From contig JAKOGH010000801.1 of the NCBI GenBank assembly GCA_024811115.1, forward strand, positions 62,001-126,000: DNA of 64,000 nt, in the 5' to 3' direction. The notes beneath the pieces are model-generated. The model worked only from the letters and a program-made list of their open reading frames with translations, made no database searches and was not told the DNA's origin. Shown here one piece after another: positions 10,184 to 21,704 of this stretch; the first letter of the stretch is position 1; the number at the start of each line of letters is the position of its first letter. The translations under genes were made by a program, and so were the position numbers. Origin of the DNA: Terana coerulea. Taxonomy: Eukaryota; Basidiomycota; Agaricomycetes; Polyporales; Phanerochaetaceae.

Positions 10184-13017
10184 ATGCCGCCCGCCAGAAC
10201 ACGAACGCGCCCCTCCGACTCCGCCCCCGTCGACGCCGACTCAGAAATTGGCGGAGACACCGATAACGACGACCAACCTACCCCGAAACTCGCCCGCAGC
10301 AACACAAGGAAGCGCCTTAGCGAAGCAGCCTTTGGCGAAAGTAGCTTCACCGCCGACTCAGGGAGACCCCACAAATCCGTCAACATCAACGACGATGCCG
10401 CTGAGAAGCGAAGACGCAGGAAGAGCCAAAAGGTGGCTCTGCCTACAGAAGACACCGAAGCGGGGCCGTCCACTGAGGACAACAGAGCAGCGGCGCATGC
10501 GAGACAGAAGCAGCAGCTACTTTCTGTCGCTGAGGCACCTGCAATCGACGTACCCCACGATGTTATGAACGCCAATTTCGAGGAGTGGATGAAAATGGCT
10601 ACAGACAATGTGCGTCCTACCCTGGGCTTCACCTTACTCCACGCTCAAGTATACTGTCTAGAAAATCAACGCAGCGAATTCATGGAACTTCGCTCTCATT
10701 GATTATTTCACGACATGTCCCTATTGCGAAATAACACGGACAACTCCATTAACTTCCAGCGGGCATCATGTACTCTGGACGGCTGCGTGAAGATCTGGAC
10801 GAGCCGTGTCGACAGTGTGGGTACCGAGACCGGCAAACTCCTTAGTAACCTGGCGAACGAAGGCCGAGGTGGCGGAGATGACGACGAGGAGAACGAGGAT
10901 GGTGAAGGGGGGGAGGCCCAAGGTGGCAAGAAGCGCAAGGCTCACCGGTCCGCCGCAACACTCGCGAAGGACATTTCACAACTCCGTAACAAGAAGCTCG
11001 ATCTCGAATTCCATGTCGACCCGCTGTTCAGGAAGACCTGTGCTGACTTCGATGAAGGTGGTGCACAGGGGCTGCTTATGAACCATCTTGCTCTTGGTGT
11101 GGGATCGGACGGCAGCCTCCGCGTGGTCTTCGATGCAAGTGATTCGGTCGGAAAGGATACTGAGGAGGAGGAACCTGAAATGGAAGAACCTCGCGCTGAG
11201 GTAGACTTGAGTCACATACGCCGTAAGTTTCATTTTATTCGCCCTTAACGCCACACTGAAGTTGTTACAAGAGCAATTCTTGCCAACCCTAGACGACCTG
11301 GACGACAAAGCGATTGGCCATTCTCTTGAGGGCTTTTCCTTCTCCCAGGACTCGTTCAACTTCAACAACACCGCTCTGGTTTTCCGCGATGACCCCGTAC
11401 CAGACCAAGACGATGACGACGACAACGAACCCATCGACTTCAACGACGGCTTCGGTGGCGGCGACGCTCCGATGGATATGGACGGCCCAGCACCCATTGA
11501 AGATTTCTTCGTCGGGAGATCAAGCCGTCAACGATGGCTACGTTCACGATGGCCCGCTAAGCCCTAGCGCGGGTGGTTCGGAGAACGGCATGGCAGATGA
11601 AGCGAGGGATCAGGGCGGCGACGGAGGGCTTGCCCCATTCGACGCCCGAAAAGCACCAAACGAGCGCGATCTAGTCCTGGCCATGGTAGAAGGCGAAGGC
11701 GGGATGCTGGCAGACTACTTCGACCACGGGTCGCTCAAGAACTGGGCTGGTCCCGAGCACTGGAAGCTGCGCAAGGTCGTCAGACGGCCGGAGCAGGCTG
11801 AGGCAGCTCCGAAGCAGCAGCGCGAGAAGAAGGAGGCGTTCAAGATTAACTTCATGGAGCCCATAGAGAAGAACGTCAAAGAGATCGCGAAGGAGTTGTT
11901 CGTCCCCGTGACGAGAAGTGCCGGCATTACATTACCTGGGCCGTCTGTTGCTACACGGAAGAAGAAGAGCGGCAAGGGGCGGAAGGGCAAGGAGAAAGAG
12001 ATTGAGAAGAGGTTTGGCAACACGCTGCCCGACGATATGCACTTCTCGAGCAAGCAACTTGTTACCTTGTTCTTGAAGCCGAAGTTTTCGGTAAGTTGGC
12101 TCGTTCACGGAGGAATTAGTACACGGTACTTATCATCATCTACGCATTACAGCTCAGACAGCGCGGACAGCGAGGAGGCGGAGAGCAGCGTCCAGATGGC
12201 GAAGTGGATGAGAACTTCTGGGCACAGGCTGCAGCAGAGCAAGCAGCCGGGCGATCTGCGGATGACCTCGATGAAAGTACGTGTGATACAAGCTGCGACA
12301 TCCGGTGCATAGTTAACACTGCTCGATATAGCTCAAGGTGGCGGTGCTATTCCATTCGATACGCAGTTCTTCCACGACGACGAAGACGATGCGCCCGGCT
12401 TCGACGATGCTTTCGATGGCGGGGAAGGTATTACTGCTCCTATGGAGCCCGGTGAGCAAGACCTGTTAGCATCAACGCAAGACAGGCGAAGGCGGGTCCG
12501 ACCTGACTTTGTCAACTACGCGAAACGGGCGAAGCGGGTGGACGTCCGCAAGCTGAAGGAGAACATATGGAAGAGCTTGGATATTATTGTGCCAGAAATG
12601 AATGAGGACGGTGAGGCGGCAGATGCTATGGTACGACCATTTTCCTTTGTTTAAACACGCACCCGTCTGATGACCACGCACATTTGCAGGAGGTGGACGA
12701 CAGACCAGCCACGGACCCGTCGGAAGCACGGAGTGTTCGACAACGTTATCTCTGGCCTGCAGAAGTCCTATCCGAGGGACAAGATGGAGGAGATTAGCAC
12801 CAGCTTCTGTTTCATCTGTCTTTTGCATCTGGCAAACGAGCGTGGCTTGAAGCTCGAGAACGGTGCCGAGGACACCATCATCTCTGACGATGACGAGAAG
12901 AGAATCGGCAACATTTGGGATTTGAAGGTGAGGTCATGACCGGCTGCGTTCAGACAACAACTGACGTCTGGCGTGGTTTAGGTGTATCGGGATCCTGATG
13001 CTATCCCAGCCGCATAA
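10184..13017 (+). CDS. BRN1: Condensin complex subunit 2 (kleisin, Barren/CAP-H)
   Basis: Kleisin subunit that closes the SMC2/SMC4 ring of condensin for mitotic chromosome compaction. Conserved pieces: NANFEEWMKMATDN, INAANSWNFALIDYF, NTDNSINFQRASCTLDGC, GLLMNHLALG, DDMHFSSKQLVTLFLKPKF and STSFCFICLLHLANERGL. Predicted 833 residues; introns 10610-10661, 11223-11271, 12091-12152, 12277-12331, 12631-12689, 12928-12981. The frame is broken three times by one base: near 10710 (a base missing between ...LIDYF and HDMSLL...), near 11514 (extra G in a GGG run between ...EDFFVG and DQAVND...) and near 12739 (extra base before VFDNVISGL). With those corrected every exon joins in phase. The third break is the least certain because a different splice choice could contribute. 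Sequencing error is more likely than a dead gene, since condensin is essential. Confidence 0.93.
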
Positions 13018-13538
13018 CGCGGTTGCCGCGTATGTCTTTTGTCCGTCTGTCTTGTATACCACCGTCATATCCGCATTTTTGTTTGTTCCACCATTATTCT
13101 TTGATTAGCTGCTGCGTAAATAATTCTCTGTCTGGGATACTATATTGTGGTGATAAATTGGTACAATAGTATCGTAGACAATCAACGACTGTAGTTCTGT
13201 ATTTTTGGACAGTCCTCTGAGATTCTTGCATGGTGCCTTACGTGCGTTCATCACAAGTTGACTCAAGTCAGCGTCATCGAACATGCTGAATAAAGTTGGG
13301 CGCCTACATGCCGGGGAACGCTGGACTGCACGGTGCACACCCACTCTTCCTGCGACCGCGACGTGCTGGGACATTCATGCCTGATTGACCTGTCGACCTT
13401 TCCTGCCCTCAGCGTAATCTCTACGGAGCTGCCATGAGCTTACGACGGTGGATACGGTGCGCAAACCCGACGTGTTACGACGTCCGAGTGAGATGACTGA
13501 GTTGCATTGGTGTTAGACGGCTGGGCGGACGGCCTGCC

Positions 13539-16112
13539 ATGTCAGCGGATAACCTTAGTGTTGGCGGTCGCCAGACAGAATTCACAGTGAGGATCTCCGG
13601 TTGGACGCTGCTCCATGTTCTGTCGCACTCACTGTCAGGCTTCATGACGATAGTTCAGGGCGGCTGCGCTTGGACTGCTCATTGGATGCCTGTTATGCTT
13701 TACGAACCTCTACTTCGGTCTTCAGACGGGATGGATTAGCATGTACGTCGTTTAACTCTCAATGATGGTACGTAGACTCAACTGGTGGTGTCGCAGGATG
13801 TCACTGCAGTCGGCCTTGATAGGATTTCTCTTGTCGAAGCTCCTTCCCACACCGATATCGGCGCAGAGAATATTGTCCTGCAGACAACTGCTGTCGCGAC
13901 AGGAACAGTGCGTAGCAGCTTGTCCTAGCGTTTGACCTGCAGAAGTGTTGAATTTGGTATCAGATGCCTCTCGCTGCGGGTTTCGTTGGTATATTGCCGG
14001 CACTGGGCCTGCTGGACGAAGCACGGGACGGGCAGCCACCAATTTATCTTTCGTGGTGGTCGGCAGTAGCTTGGTCTCTTGCTGTGGCCTTCTTTGGGTG
14101 AGTTGGAATTCAACGGTTTGGATATATGATGACCGACCAACCGTTCACAGTGTTTTCCTGTCGCCGCCACTTCGCAAACAAGTTGTGCGTATTCTCCCCA
14201 ATTTCACTAGCGAGATCATTTGAGATGATGGCTACTCAGATCATTGAAGAACAACTTGCGTTTCCATCTGGCACGGCCACCGCTCAACTTGTATCTGTGC
14301 TTCACGAGCTTCCCCCTCCTGATGTCACCGTGTCTCGGAGACGGGGTTATAGAGAGCTCGATAATGACGAAATACCCTCGGAGCGCGTCGACAGCAGCCC
14401 TCTCCCCGAGGAGGACTCGTTGCTTGCAGATCCTGAACCCGTCGTCACTGAACCCGCGGGGTGGTCAGCACTTATTTGGAGCTTCGCGGCTTCAGGCACC
14501 ATGACTGTACGCACTATCTTACCAGTCCTCGTCCTTTCCAGCTGTTTACGACCATTTGGTAGCTCTTGGCGTATTTCTTCCCGTTCGTCTTCGCCATCCC
14601 TCTCTTTGGTCAACATCTTGCACAGGAATGGCTGTGGTACTTCACCCCTAGTCTTTCGTACATTGGACAAGGTGTGTCCGTTTGTGGAGTCAAGAGATCA
14701 GCTGTACTCAGCTGTCCGAAGGAATAATCATGGGCTTTCCCACAACGCTCAGCATGAACCTGGTAAGTTGGGTGTATGTGTTCATGTGGCCTTATTCGCT
14801 CATTGGCATACAGGGTATGCTCGTGGGTTGGGGCATCTTGTCCCCTCTATCCAAGTATTCTGGCTGGGCACCTGGGCCTGTAGGCGACATGACAACAGGC
14901 GCTCGGGGGTGGATACTTTGGGTCTCCCTCGCAATCATGTGCTCGGACAGCCTCATATCCCTTATTCCCGTCATATATGAGATCGTCACCGAGAAGTTAC
15001 TGCCTTCCAAGCTTTCCGGCTACGCTGAAGACCACGAAGATAAGGAAGTCGAGACCGAGGATAGACTTGTTCCCATGAAATGGGTCTGGTGGGGCCTTGG
15101 GGGCAGTGTCGTGATTGGCACTTTTCTAGTGTGGGCTGTGTTCGGACATGAAGGAATCACGCCATGGGCGACTGTTATTGGCTACGCTGTCGGTGCTCTG
15201 CTCAGTGTCCTTGGGTAAGCGTCCGACATTCTTGTTCTACAGCTGTGCTAATGAGATGCCGCTATAGGGTTCGTGCACTGGGAGAAACGGATCTTAACCC
15301 CGTAAGCGGGCTTGGCAAGATAAGCCAGCTCCTCTTTGCCTGGATACAGCCAGGAAACATTGTAGCCAATATCATCGCTGGAGGCGTTGCTGAAGCAGGC
15401 GCGCAGCAGTATGTGTTTTCCCCTCCTGCCGGGTGGCACCATACTCATTTATCCACGTAGAGCTGGCGACCTAATGCAGGACCTGAAGACAGGCCATCTT
15501 ATCCGAGCGTCTCCACGAGCCCAGTTTTATGGGCAGCTTATCGGCTCGACCTTGTCCATATTCATCACCTCCACAGCGTACTCGTTGTATACGAAGGCAT
15601 ACCCGATTCCAGGGCCAACGTTCCCTGCTCCTACCGCATATGTCTGGTTGGGCTTGGCTCGGCTGCTACGTGCGTTTCCTCTTCTTCTGCATAGTAGCGT
15701 TCTGACATAGAGTATGTGACAGGCGACGGAGAGCTTCCGGCAAAGAGCGGCACGTTCATGCTTCTCTTTGCCGCGGTGTTCGGTGTCGTGGCAGCTTGCA
15801 AGACGTACGCCTCACGACGGGAGCTGCCATACGCAAAATGGATACCCTCCGGCGTCGCCTTCGCGATTGGATTCCTCAATACGCCCTCGTTCTCTCTCGC
15901 CCGTCTCATAGGCGGTATCACCGAGTACGTGTACTACCGGCGGATGGGCGGGAAGGAAAAAGGGCGGCATTCGTCTGATCATCATTGCGAGTGGATTTGT
16001 GCTTGGCGAGGGTGTGATCAGTATTGTGTCGCTTATCCTGAGGACGTTCGGGATTGGTGTCGCGAGCTGCGTGGGCTGTGTCCCAGGGCTATGTGGCGGC
16101 TGCCCGGCGTGA
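13539..16112 (+). CDS. OPT-family (YSL-type) oligopeptide/metal-chelate transporter
   Basis: Polytopic membrane transporter of the OPT superfamily, of the fungal type related to yeast YGL114W and plant YSL proteins; substrate unknown. Seen: LCFTNLYFGLQTGWISM, MPLAAGFVGILPALGLL, FPSGTATAQL, IIMGFPTTLSMNLGMLVGWG, YSGWAPGPVGDMTTGARGW, VRALGETDLNPVSGLGKISQ, WIPSGVAFAIGFLNTPSFSL and a Cys-rich end CVGCVPGLCGGCPA. Predicted 661 residues in 12 exons; introns 13587-13653, 13743-13796, 13908-13963, 14098-14150, 14185-14239, 14507-14562, 14672-14721, 14763-14813, 15215-15267, 15409-15460, 15670-15710. Two one-base breaks: near 13866 (base missing between SAQ and ENIVLQT) and near 15963 (extra base before GIRLIIIASG). 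With both corrected the exons sum to an exact frame. The start at 13539 gives a short N-terminus and is only moderately certain. Confidence 0.9.
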
Positions 16113-16421
16113 GGGAGCTCAGTTGTATATTAGAACGTGCTATGCTACCATCCTCCGAAAACTCTGATACAACATTGCAAATCTGGGCTTCCTCGGCGTA
16201 TGCTTTGCGTGGGACCTTTCGCAGTCCAAAGCGCTGTGCACCGGCACCGGGATGATGGGGCACGGGTTTGGCTTAGTGGGCGCCAACTTGACTCGCACGC
16301 CACAAAGCCTTCGCGATCAACCTGTCATCATTTCCATGGTCCGAGACGCGTCCCTCACTTCAACCTCCACCACCCTCCATCCGTGTTTCCATTTGGGCAG
16401 CCCAGGCCAAACACATCAACT

Positions 16422-17669
16422 ATGAGCGACTCGGAAGCCGACCCCTCGTTTGCTCGTCTGCCTGCTCGGCTACAACGACGTATAGATCGCGCCTTTGACA
16501 AGTTTACGGAAAAGGCGGGCAGCAGAGAAGATTCGGATGAGGGGCCGTCGCGCAAGCGGCGCAAACTAGGCTCAACGAGCCCTACTAGCGCTGGAGGGTT
16601 CGTCCCAGCAGAACCGGGAGGATTTTTGCAGAGGACAGTGCCTTGCCCGGCGGGTTCCTTGCCGACGACTTGGCGCCGGGAGGTTTCTTACCGGACGACC
16701 CTATAGGCGGAGGATTTATGCCTGAACCAACGTCGGGACCAGACGAAGAAGAAGCCTCGCCTACACACATGTTGTTTGCGTCAATACCGTCTGCACTCCA
16801 GATGCTCGATCTGCAGCCAGATGATGAGGACGTGCTCTCGGTGTTCCGCAATGCTGCTTCAGGGTGGGAGCACCAGCACACGCCACGCACGGCCGATGAA
16901 GACTCGCGTCTCAGAGTCAGTCGCAAAGACTGGCGGTCGGTGTGCGCGGCCCTGCTGGATACGGGCGATGGAGAGGATGCGGATGCGGCGCGAGAGAGTA
17001 CTGAAGACGTGGATATGGAGGACGACGAGAGGGAAGACGAAGCGTCCGGCGAGGAGTATGTCGACTCAGAAGGCATCTCCGAGTTTGATGAAGAGGATGA
17101 GGGCTCGGACGACGAGTACCAAGAAGGCGGATTCGTTCGGACGACCAGGTCACGCGGCGATGCTGAGACGCCGAACAAGTCTGCGAAGGGAGGAAAGAAG
17201 CGCAAGACTACACGTGCATCGCTCTCTCTTGATGAGTCGGGCGAAGACGAAGATGAGGACGAAGGTTCGTTCGGTCGCCCTAAACGCATTACCGCAAGAC
17301 AGCAAGCGGAGTCGCGACGAGCATTCGCTTTGTTCTTCCCGGACGTCGCGGATGAGGACTTGGAAAAGCGGAAAGTCATGATCAAGGATATCACAAGAGT
17401 TGCTGGTTTGCTAAAGGAGAAGATTACCGCCGAGGAGGTTAGTGATTTCTATCTGTGCAACCGGAAGGGCCAGCTTTAGAAGCCTTGATATGATTTACTT
17501 GAGGACTCTCATCCCCTGCTTTCTCACTCCTCGCTTTGTCAGTGATTGCTGAACAGATATTTCTCCTCATCAGATTGTTCAGATGTTGTCGGCCTTTTCA
17601 TCATCTCCAGACAAGTCAATGAGCTTTCCTGACTTCCAACGGATGATGGTGACGGCAAAGCTCGCTTAG
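16422..17669 (+). CDS. GGF-repeat protein with degenerate EF-hand-like C-terminus
   Basis: No named family recognised. Predicted 370 residues in two exons (intron 17438-17573). The N-terminal third holds five tandem GGF(V/L/M) repeats roughly every 10 residues (GGFVPAEP, GGFLAED, GGFLADD, GGFLPDD, GGFMPEP). A very acidic middle section follows (ADAARESTEDVDMEDDERED and similar). The C-terminus, ARQQAESRRAFALFFPDV to SPDKSMSFPDFQRMMV, has the spacing of a paired EF-hand (AFALF ... ITAEEIVQML ... MSFPDFQRMM) but its calcium loops lack most acidic ligands. One base is missing near 16627 in a T run; with it restored the second GGF repeat reads on into the third, which is good internal proof of the break. 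Role unknown; a chromatin- or nuclear-associated acidic protein is a guess. Confidence 0.8.
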
Positions 17670-18006
17670 GCTTACAAAGCTCTGGTTCTTCACTCACGTA
17701 AGAGGCTCATTTCCACGAGTAAGGTTCCGCTAGGGTGAGCACCGTGTGTATTATCTCTAGCGTGGTTGGACATATAATGATCCTAGAGAATAGGTGTCAA
17801 ATGAAGTGATAGAAAGCGGGGCATGGCATAACACATGGTCACATGGAGGCTACTAATGCTACAGTAATATAGGTCCCTAGACAGCTATCGATACAGTTGT
17901 GAGAAGAATGAAACCAGGAACATATCTTAGAACAATCGAGACTCGAGAAAGCACACACTGCTTCGAGCTCTTCCACACAACACTTCGCCGACTCCCTCCC
18001 ACTGCA
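17670..18006. other. Convergent intergenic region
   Basis: Short region between a plus-strand and a minus-strand gene. It presumably holds both 3' ends. Nothing else is seen. Confidence 0.5.
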
Positions 18007-18421
18007 TCACCGTCTCCGCGCCTTGCTCGACGCCAGAGCGTTGAACAGCCTCTCGTACTTCTCCTGCATGCGCGAGCTGAGCTCGATAAACTCCGAGTAC
18101 GCCTGGGGCGGGAGCTCGAGCATCCCGGACTTATGGACGACCTTGTCGCTGACGGGGAATATGGAGAGGATGTCCGACGAGCAGATGCGCGCTTCCGGCA
18201 CCGCGGAGGGGAGGAAGACGCGGTTGCCGAGCGGCGTGAATGTGTGCACGTCGATCCAGGTGTCGCGCTGTTTGTGGGAGCGTGAAGCTGTGAGGGCGGG
18301 AGCGGGATCAGCGCGCGATTCGAGCAGCGAGCGCCGACTGGGACTATTGCTTACTTTTGACGACTGTGACCTGGCGTTGCACCATCGCAACAGCGACGCA
18401 GCCTTGTTCGAGAGCCATCAT
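18007..18421 (-). CDS. Small conserved-looking protein of unknown function
   Basis: Predicted 115 residues in two exons (intron 18288-18354; GTAAGC donor, CAG acceptor), in frame across the junction. Begins MMALEQGCVAVAMVQRQVTV and contains DTWIDVHTFTPLGNRVFLPS and ELSSRMQEKYERLFNALASS. No signal peptide or membrane helix is evident; the end is helical and basic (KARRR). The frame stays open upstream of the chosen Met for about 25 codons (CGHLYTQFPVLLHP), so the true start may lie further up. A TATA-like CTTATAAGC at about 18545-18553 on the minus strand suits transcription starting just upstream. No family recognised. Confidence 0.6.
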
Positions 18422-21400
18422 GACACTGGAGACGGCGGGATGTAATAGTACAGGGAACTGGGTATACAAGTGGCCGCAGGAGCGGGAGTGGGCTTCCGGG
18501 AGGCGGGCGGACGTGTACTGCTTCTATGTAGGCCCTCGCCCACAGCTTATAAGTAGCTTGGAGGGTCGTGCCTCAATGAGTAGATTGTTATCTTCCACGG
18601 AGAACACTCGCCCAGGCGCAAACTGAGGAGGAACAATAGGACGGACGGAAGAGAACAAAAAGCAGCAAGGCACTAGAAGACACGCCTTTCTTCGAGACTG
18701 CGAGCGTGCGTGAGCTACTTTGTGGGAACAAAAGCGTCGCGCATCAGCCGCTCCTCATTGCACGCCTGGACGCAGGAACTACAAACGAGTGCCCAAATTG
18801 GGATAAGCACCGTACTAGACGCCCGACAAGAAAGGCAGGTGAGGTGGTTCGAAGCCACGTGGGCCCCTTGTTCTCTGCTTTCGTCGTGCGTTGTGGGCTT
18901 CAAAACCAGCCTCGGAGCCCGTTCGAGTCTGTTTGAACTCCCCGTGCTTTGGCTGTACCAGAGGCAAGGCCTAATGTGCCCTTCAATCTCGTTCTTCTGC
19001 TATTCTCTGACAACAGATCCTTCATTATCTCGAGAATGACATTGGCGGTCCGTTCAAGCTGGTCCGTGCCACTTGTTGCATGCACCCGAGCCCAGTGCCC
19101 AGTGATGCAGTTTTGTCACAGAGCATGTGTCAAGCTTTCTAGGACGGCCACGACCGAATATTTGGTACGTATTCCTCGATAACGCCAGTACCTCTTTTAA
19201 CCAACCTCACAGCCACGTGTCGAAGCACCTTGTCATGTAGCTGGACGGGGACACAGCCGGGATTGTATATTTGATCATCTTTGCCCAACATTCGAGTTTT
19301 TTTCGACCGCTAATGATCATCTCATGAACGTAAACATCTCTCGGCGGACCACAAGACTTGTTTATCAATCCGCCTGCACCTAGCACCGCCCGCTTCGGCG
19401 GACGAAATTCTATTTCGCACTTCAGTTCGACGGGATATCAGCGAATCGTGCAGCAGGGCCTTCCCCGACGGCTCCCCATGTCTGTTCCGAGTTGCGCATT
19501 GTCTCCTGGGCGTCCCGCGAGTAGGACACCGCCATCACTGGACAACGGCATATCTTCAATACAAATGCGCTCGGGCCAAAATGTCGTCAACGACTGGGAT
19601 TGGCTGGCCGCACGCTTTGGGATGGGCGTGGCGACCGATCAAGTCCTCCGAGTCCGAACCCCCGTGCGTCCCGGTCGACGCGCTTTCGGATGTTGTCTAA
19701 TGTAGCTTGTACAGGGCAGATGCAACGAGGCCGTTGACGTACTACGCAGCACCGGAGCAGTCTAGAACCCCAAACCTTGACACTCGTCGGCGGCGTACGT
19801 GATTGGCCCTCGAGCACCCCGTGTGTGACGGCGGTCTAGGCGTGCTGTGCGGCCGACGTCTCTTCTTCAATTAGAGCCGCATCCTTGATAACGGCGTGGG
19901 CCGGTGGTGAGTGCAGTCTCGGCTCTGTGAGGCTATCCTCCTCGAAGAGCTATCTGTTTCAGTGATCTTGTGCGAATATGCCAGTCGTGCACCTCGAGGC
20001 CCTTGCCAGTCCCGTTGCCGTCACTCGAAGCCACTCAGTGCCGCAATTTGCAAGGGCATGAGCCTCCATTGCACCGGTTATCAAGTGTCAACAGATTGCT
20101 GATCGCGCCTGCCCAGCCATGGCGCTCTAGAGTGTGCTTAACATTAGTGTTTATATCGCATGCTCTCGGCTCGCACCGACCGATGGATGTGGTGGACCAC
20201 AGCAGAGCAGTTAACGTGCTGATCCATGAGATTCTATCGCCCTGGCGGGGCGCTGGGCCCACGTACTCGGTGGCTTTTGCATCGCCCCGGGGACGAGCAG
20301 CTGCCCTCGCTCCCACCGCCGTCGCGCTTGCTCACGGCAGCCCATGTGTCCCTCCGCGCGCGATCAGGCTCGCTCTGTGCTCGAGGGGCCGTGCGATCAG
20401 GATATCCTGCCTGCATCTCGCCCCGTCATCTACCCAGAATTTCTGGTCGTCCGGGGCTGTTCCTCTGCCCCGCGCCGCGCCCCGCGAGGGGCCAGCCGCA
20501 TGCTCCGCGGCCGATTTGTATTTCTTCGTGTGTCCCCGCGGCTCCGTGCTTCGGTCTGCCACATGAGACGGCGCCTCCGTTCCTGCATGCGAGTGCAAGT
20601 CCCGCTTGCAACTCAGTGCACACGCTCTCGGCGGGGGCGTCCGCTGCCCCGCGGGCCCATCGCAGGATCATTGCAGCCCATCACGGACGCGATGGGCCTC
20701 AGATGCGCCCTTCCCGGCTGTCCCGTGGGGGAAGGCGAGCGGTGGCGTGGCGCGCGGCTGCCGCCGAGGCGCCGCCCCGTGTCCTGCAGGGTATTATTAT
20801 GTTGGCCAGAGGCGGTGAGTTTCCGGGGCTATGTTGGGGGCCCTCAGGGAGCGTGGGCATGCCCTATCCGGGCCCATCGACGCACGCCGTGTGCTGTGAA
20901 CGTCGTTCTATCGAACCATCGCCTTCCCAGGGCGGTGTGCTGACCAGTGCTCACGACAGGCTCGCAGGCGGTGCGGCGCTGGGCACCAGGGACGATGCGG
21001 TAACTCGTTGAATTACATGTATAGCTGCAGAATTCAGGGTGCTTGGGGTATGGATACATGAGTGAAATAACACGGTACATCGAGCGGGGGGAGCAAAAGC
21101 GAAGCAGAAACTATTATCGTCGAGGACAACGTCGCGGAGAAAGCAAGAGTTTTATCAGCGCGAACATCAGGGAGAAGGGGCAAGGCGCGAAGTTCGCAAG
21201 GAGTCGTACAGTACGGAGAACAGTGAGCAGAGGCATTGAGATCGAGGGGCACAGCGAGAAAGAAGAGGCATAAGCGACCTAGAGAACCAGGGTATCTGGG
21301 GTCTAAACCAAGGAAAGGAAACATGTATCCAAGAGCGGTCAGGGTAGTCGGCATGCACTACACAGCAGAATCCAAAGAAGAAAGAAAACCGCGCTCCGAA

Positions 21401-21704
21401 TGACAGCGGTGGCGGTCCAGCGACGCGCCTCAGCGTGGAGGGCGAGCGGGGAGAGGAGCGGCTTGCGCATAGGCGAAAGCGCGCATCCTGGTGGCCAGGT
21501 CGGGTATCATCCAGGCGAGGTCGCGAGACGTGGCGGGAGGAGAACTACGAGTGAGAGGGACGAAGACGTGGGGGACACCAGAGACGATAGCGGCGCGCCG
21601 CCGAGCGCGGACAGATTCTTCGTGGAAGGTTCCGCTGTCGTGAGGTGGCCGTGTCCGTTGCCGAGGGTACCGTGGTCGATGCTGAACGTCCAAAGCGGGC
21701 GCGC
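18422..21704. other. 3.3-kb gene-poor interval
   Basis: Apart from the presumed promoter of the small minus-strand gene at its left end, nothing is recognisable. The part from about 20.2 to 20.9 kb is very GC-rich and open in several frames on both strands at once, the expected effect of base composition rather than coding. The right end probably holds the 3' UTR of the next minus-strand gene. Confidence 0.45.

Noticed and set aside
10700..12745. Programmed ribosomal frameshifting in BRN1 and other genes
   Set aside because: The breaks fall at many unrelated sites without a shared slippery sequence or downstream structure, and both directions occur; sequencing error is simpler.
20226..21011. 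Overlapping long open frames on both strands (up to 261 codons)
   Set aside because: Three or more frames are open at once in very GC-rich sequence, the pattern expected by chance.
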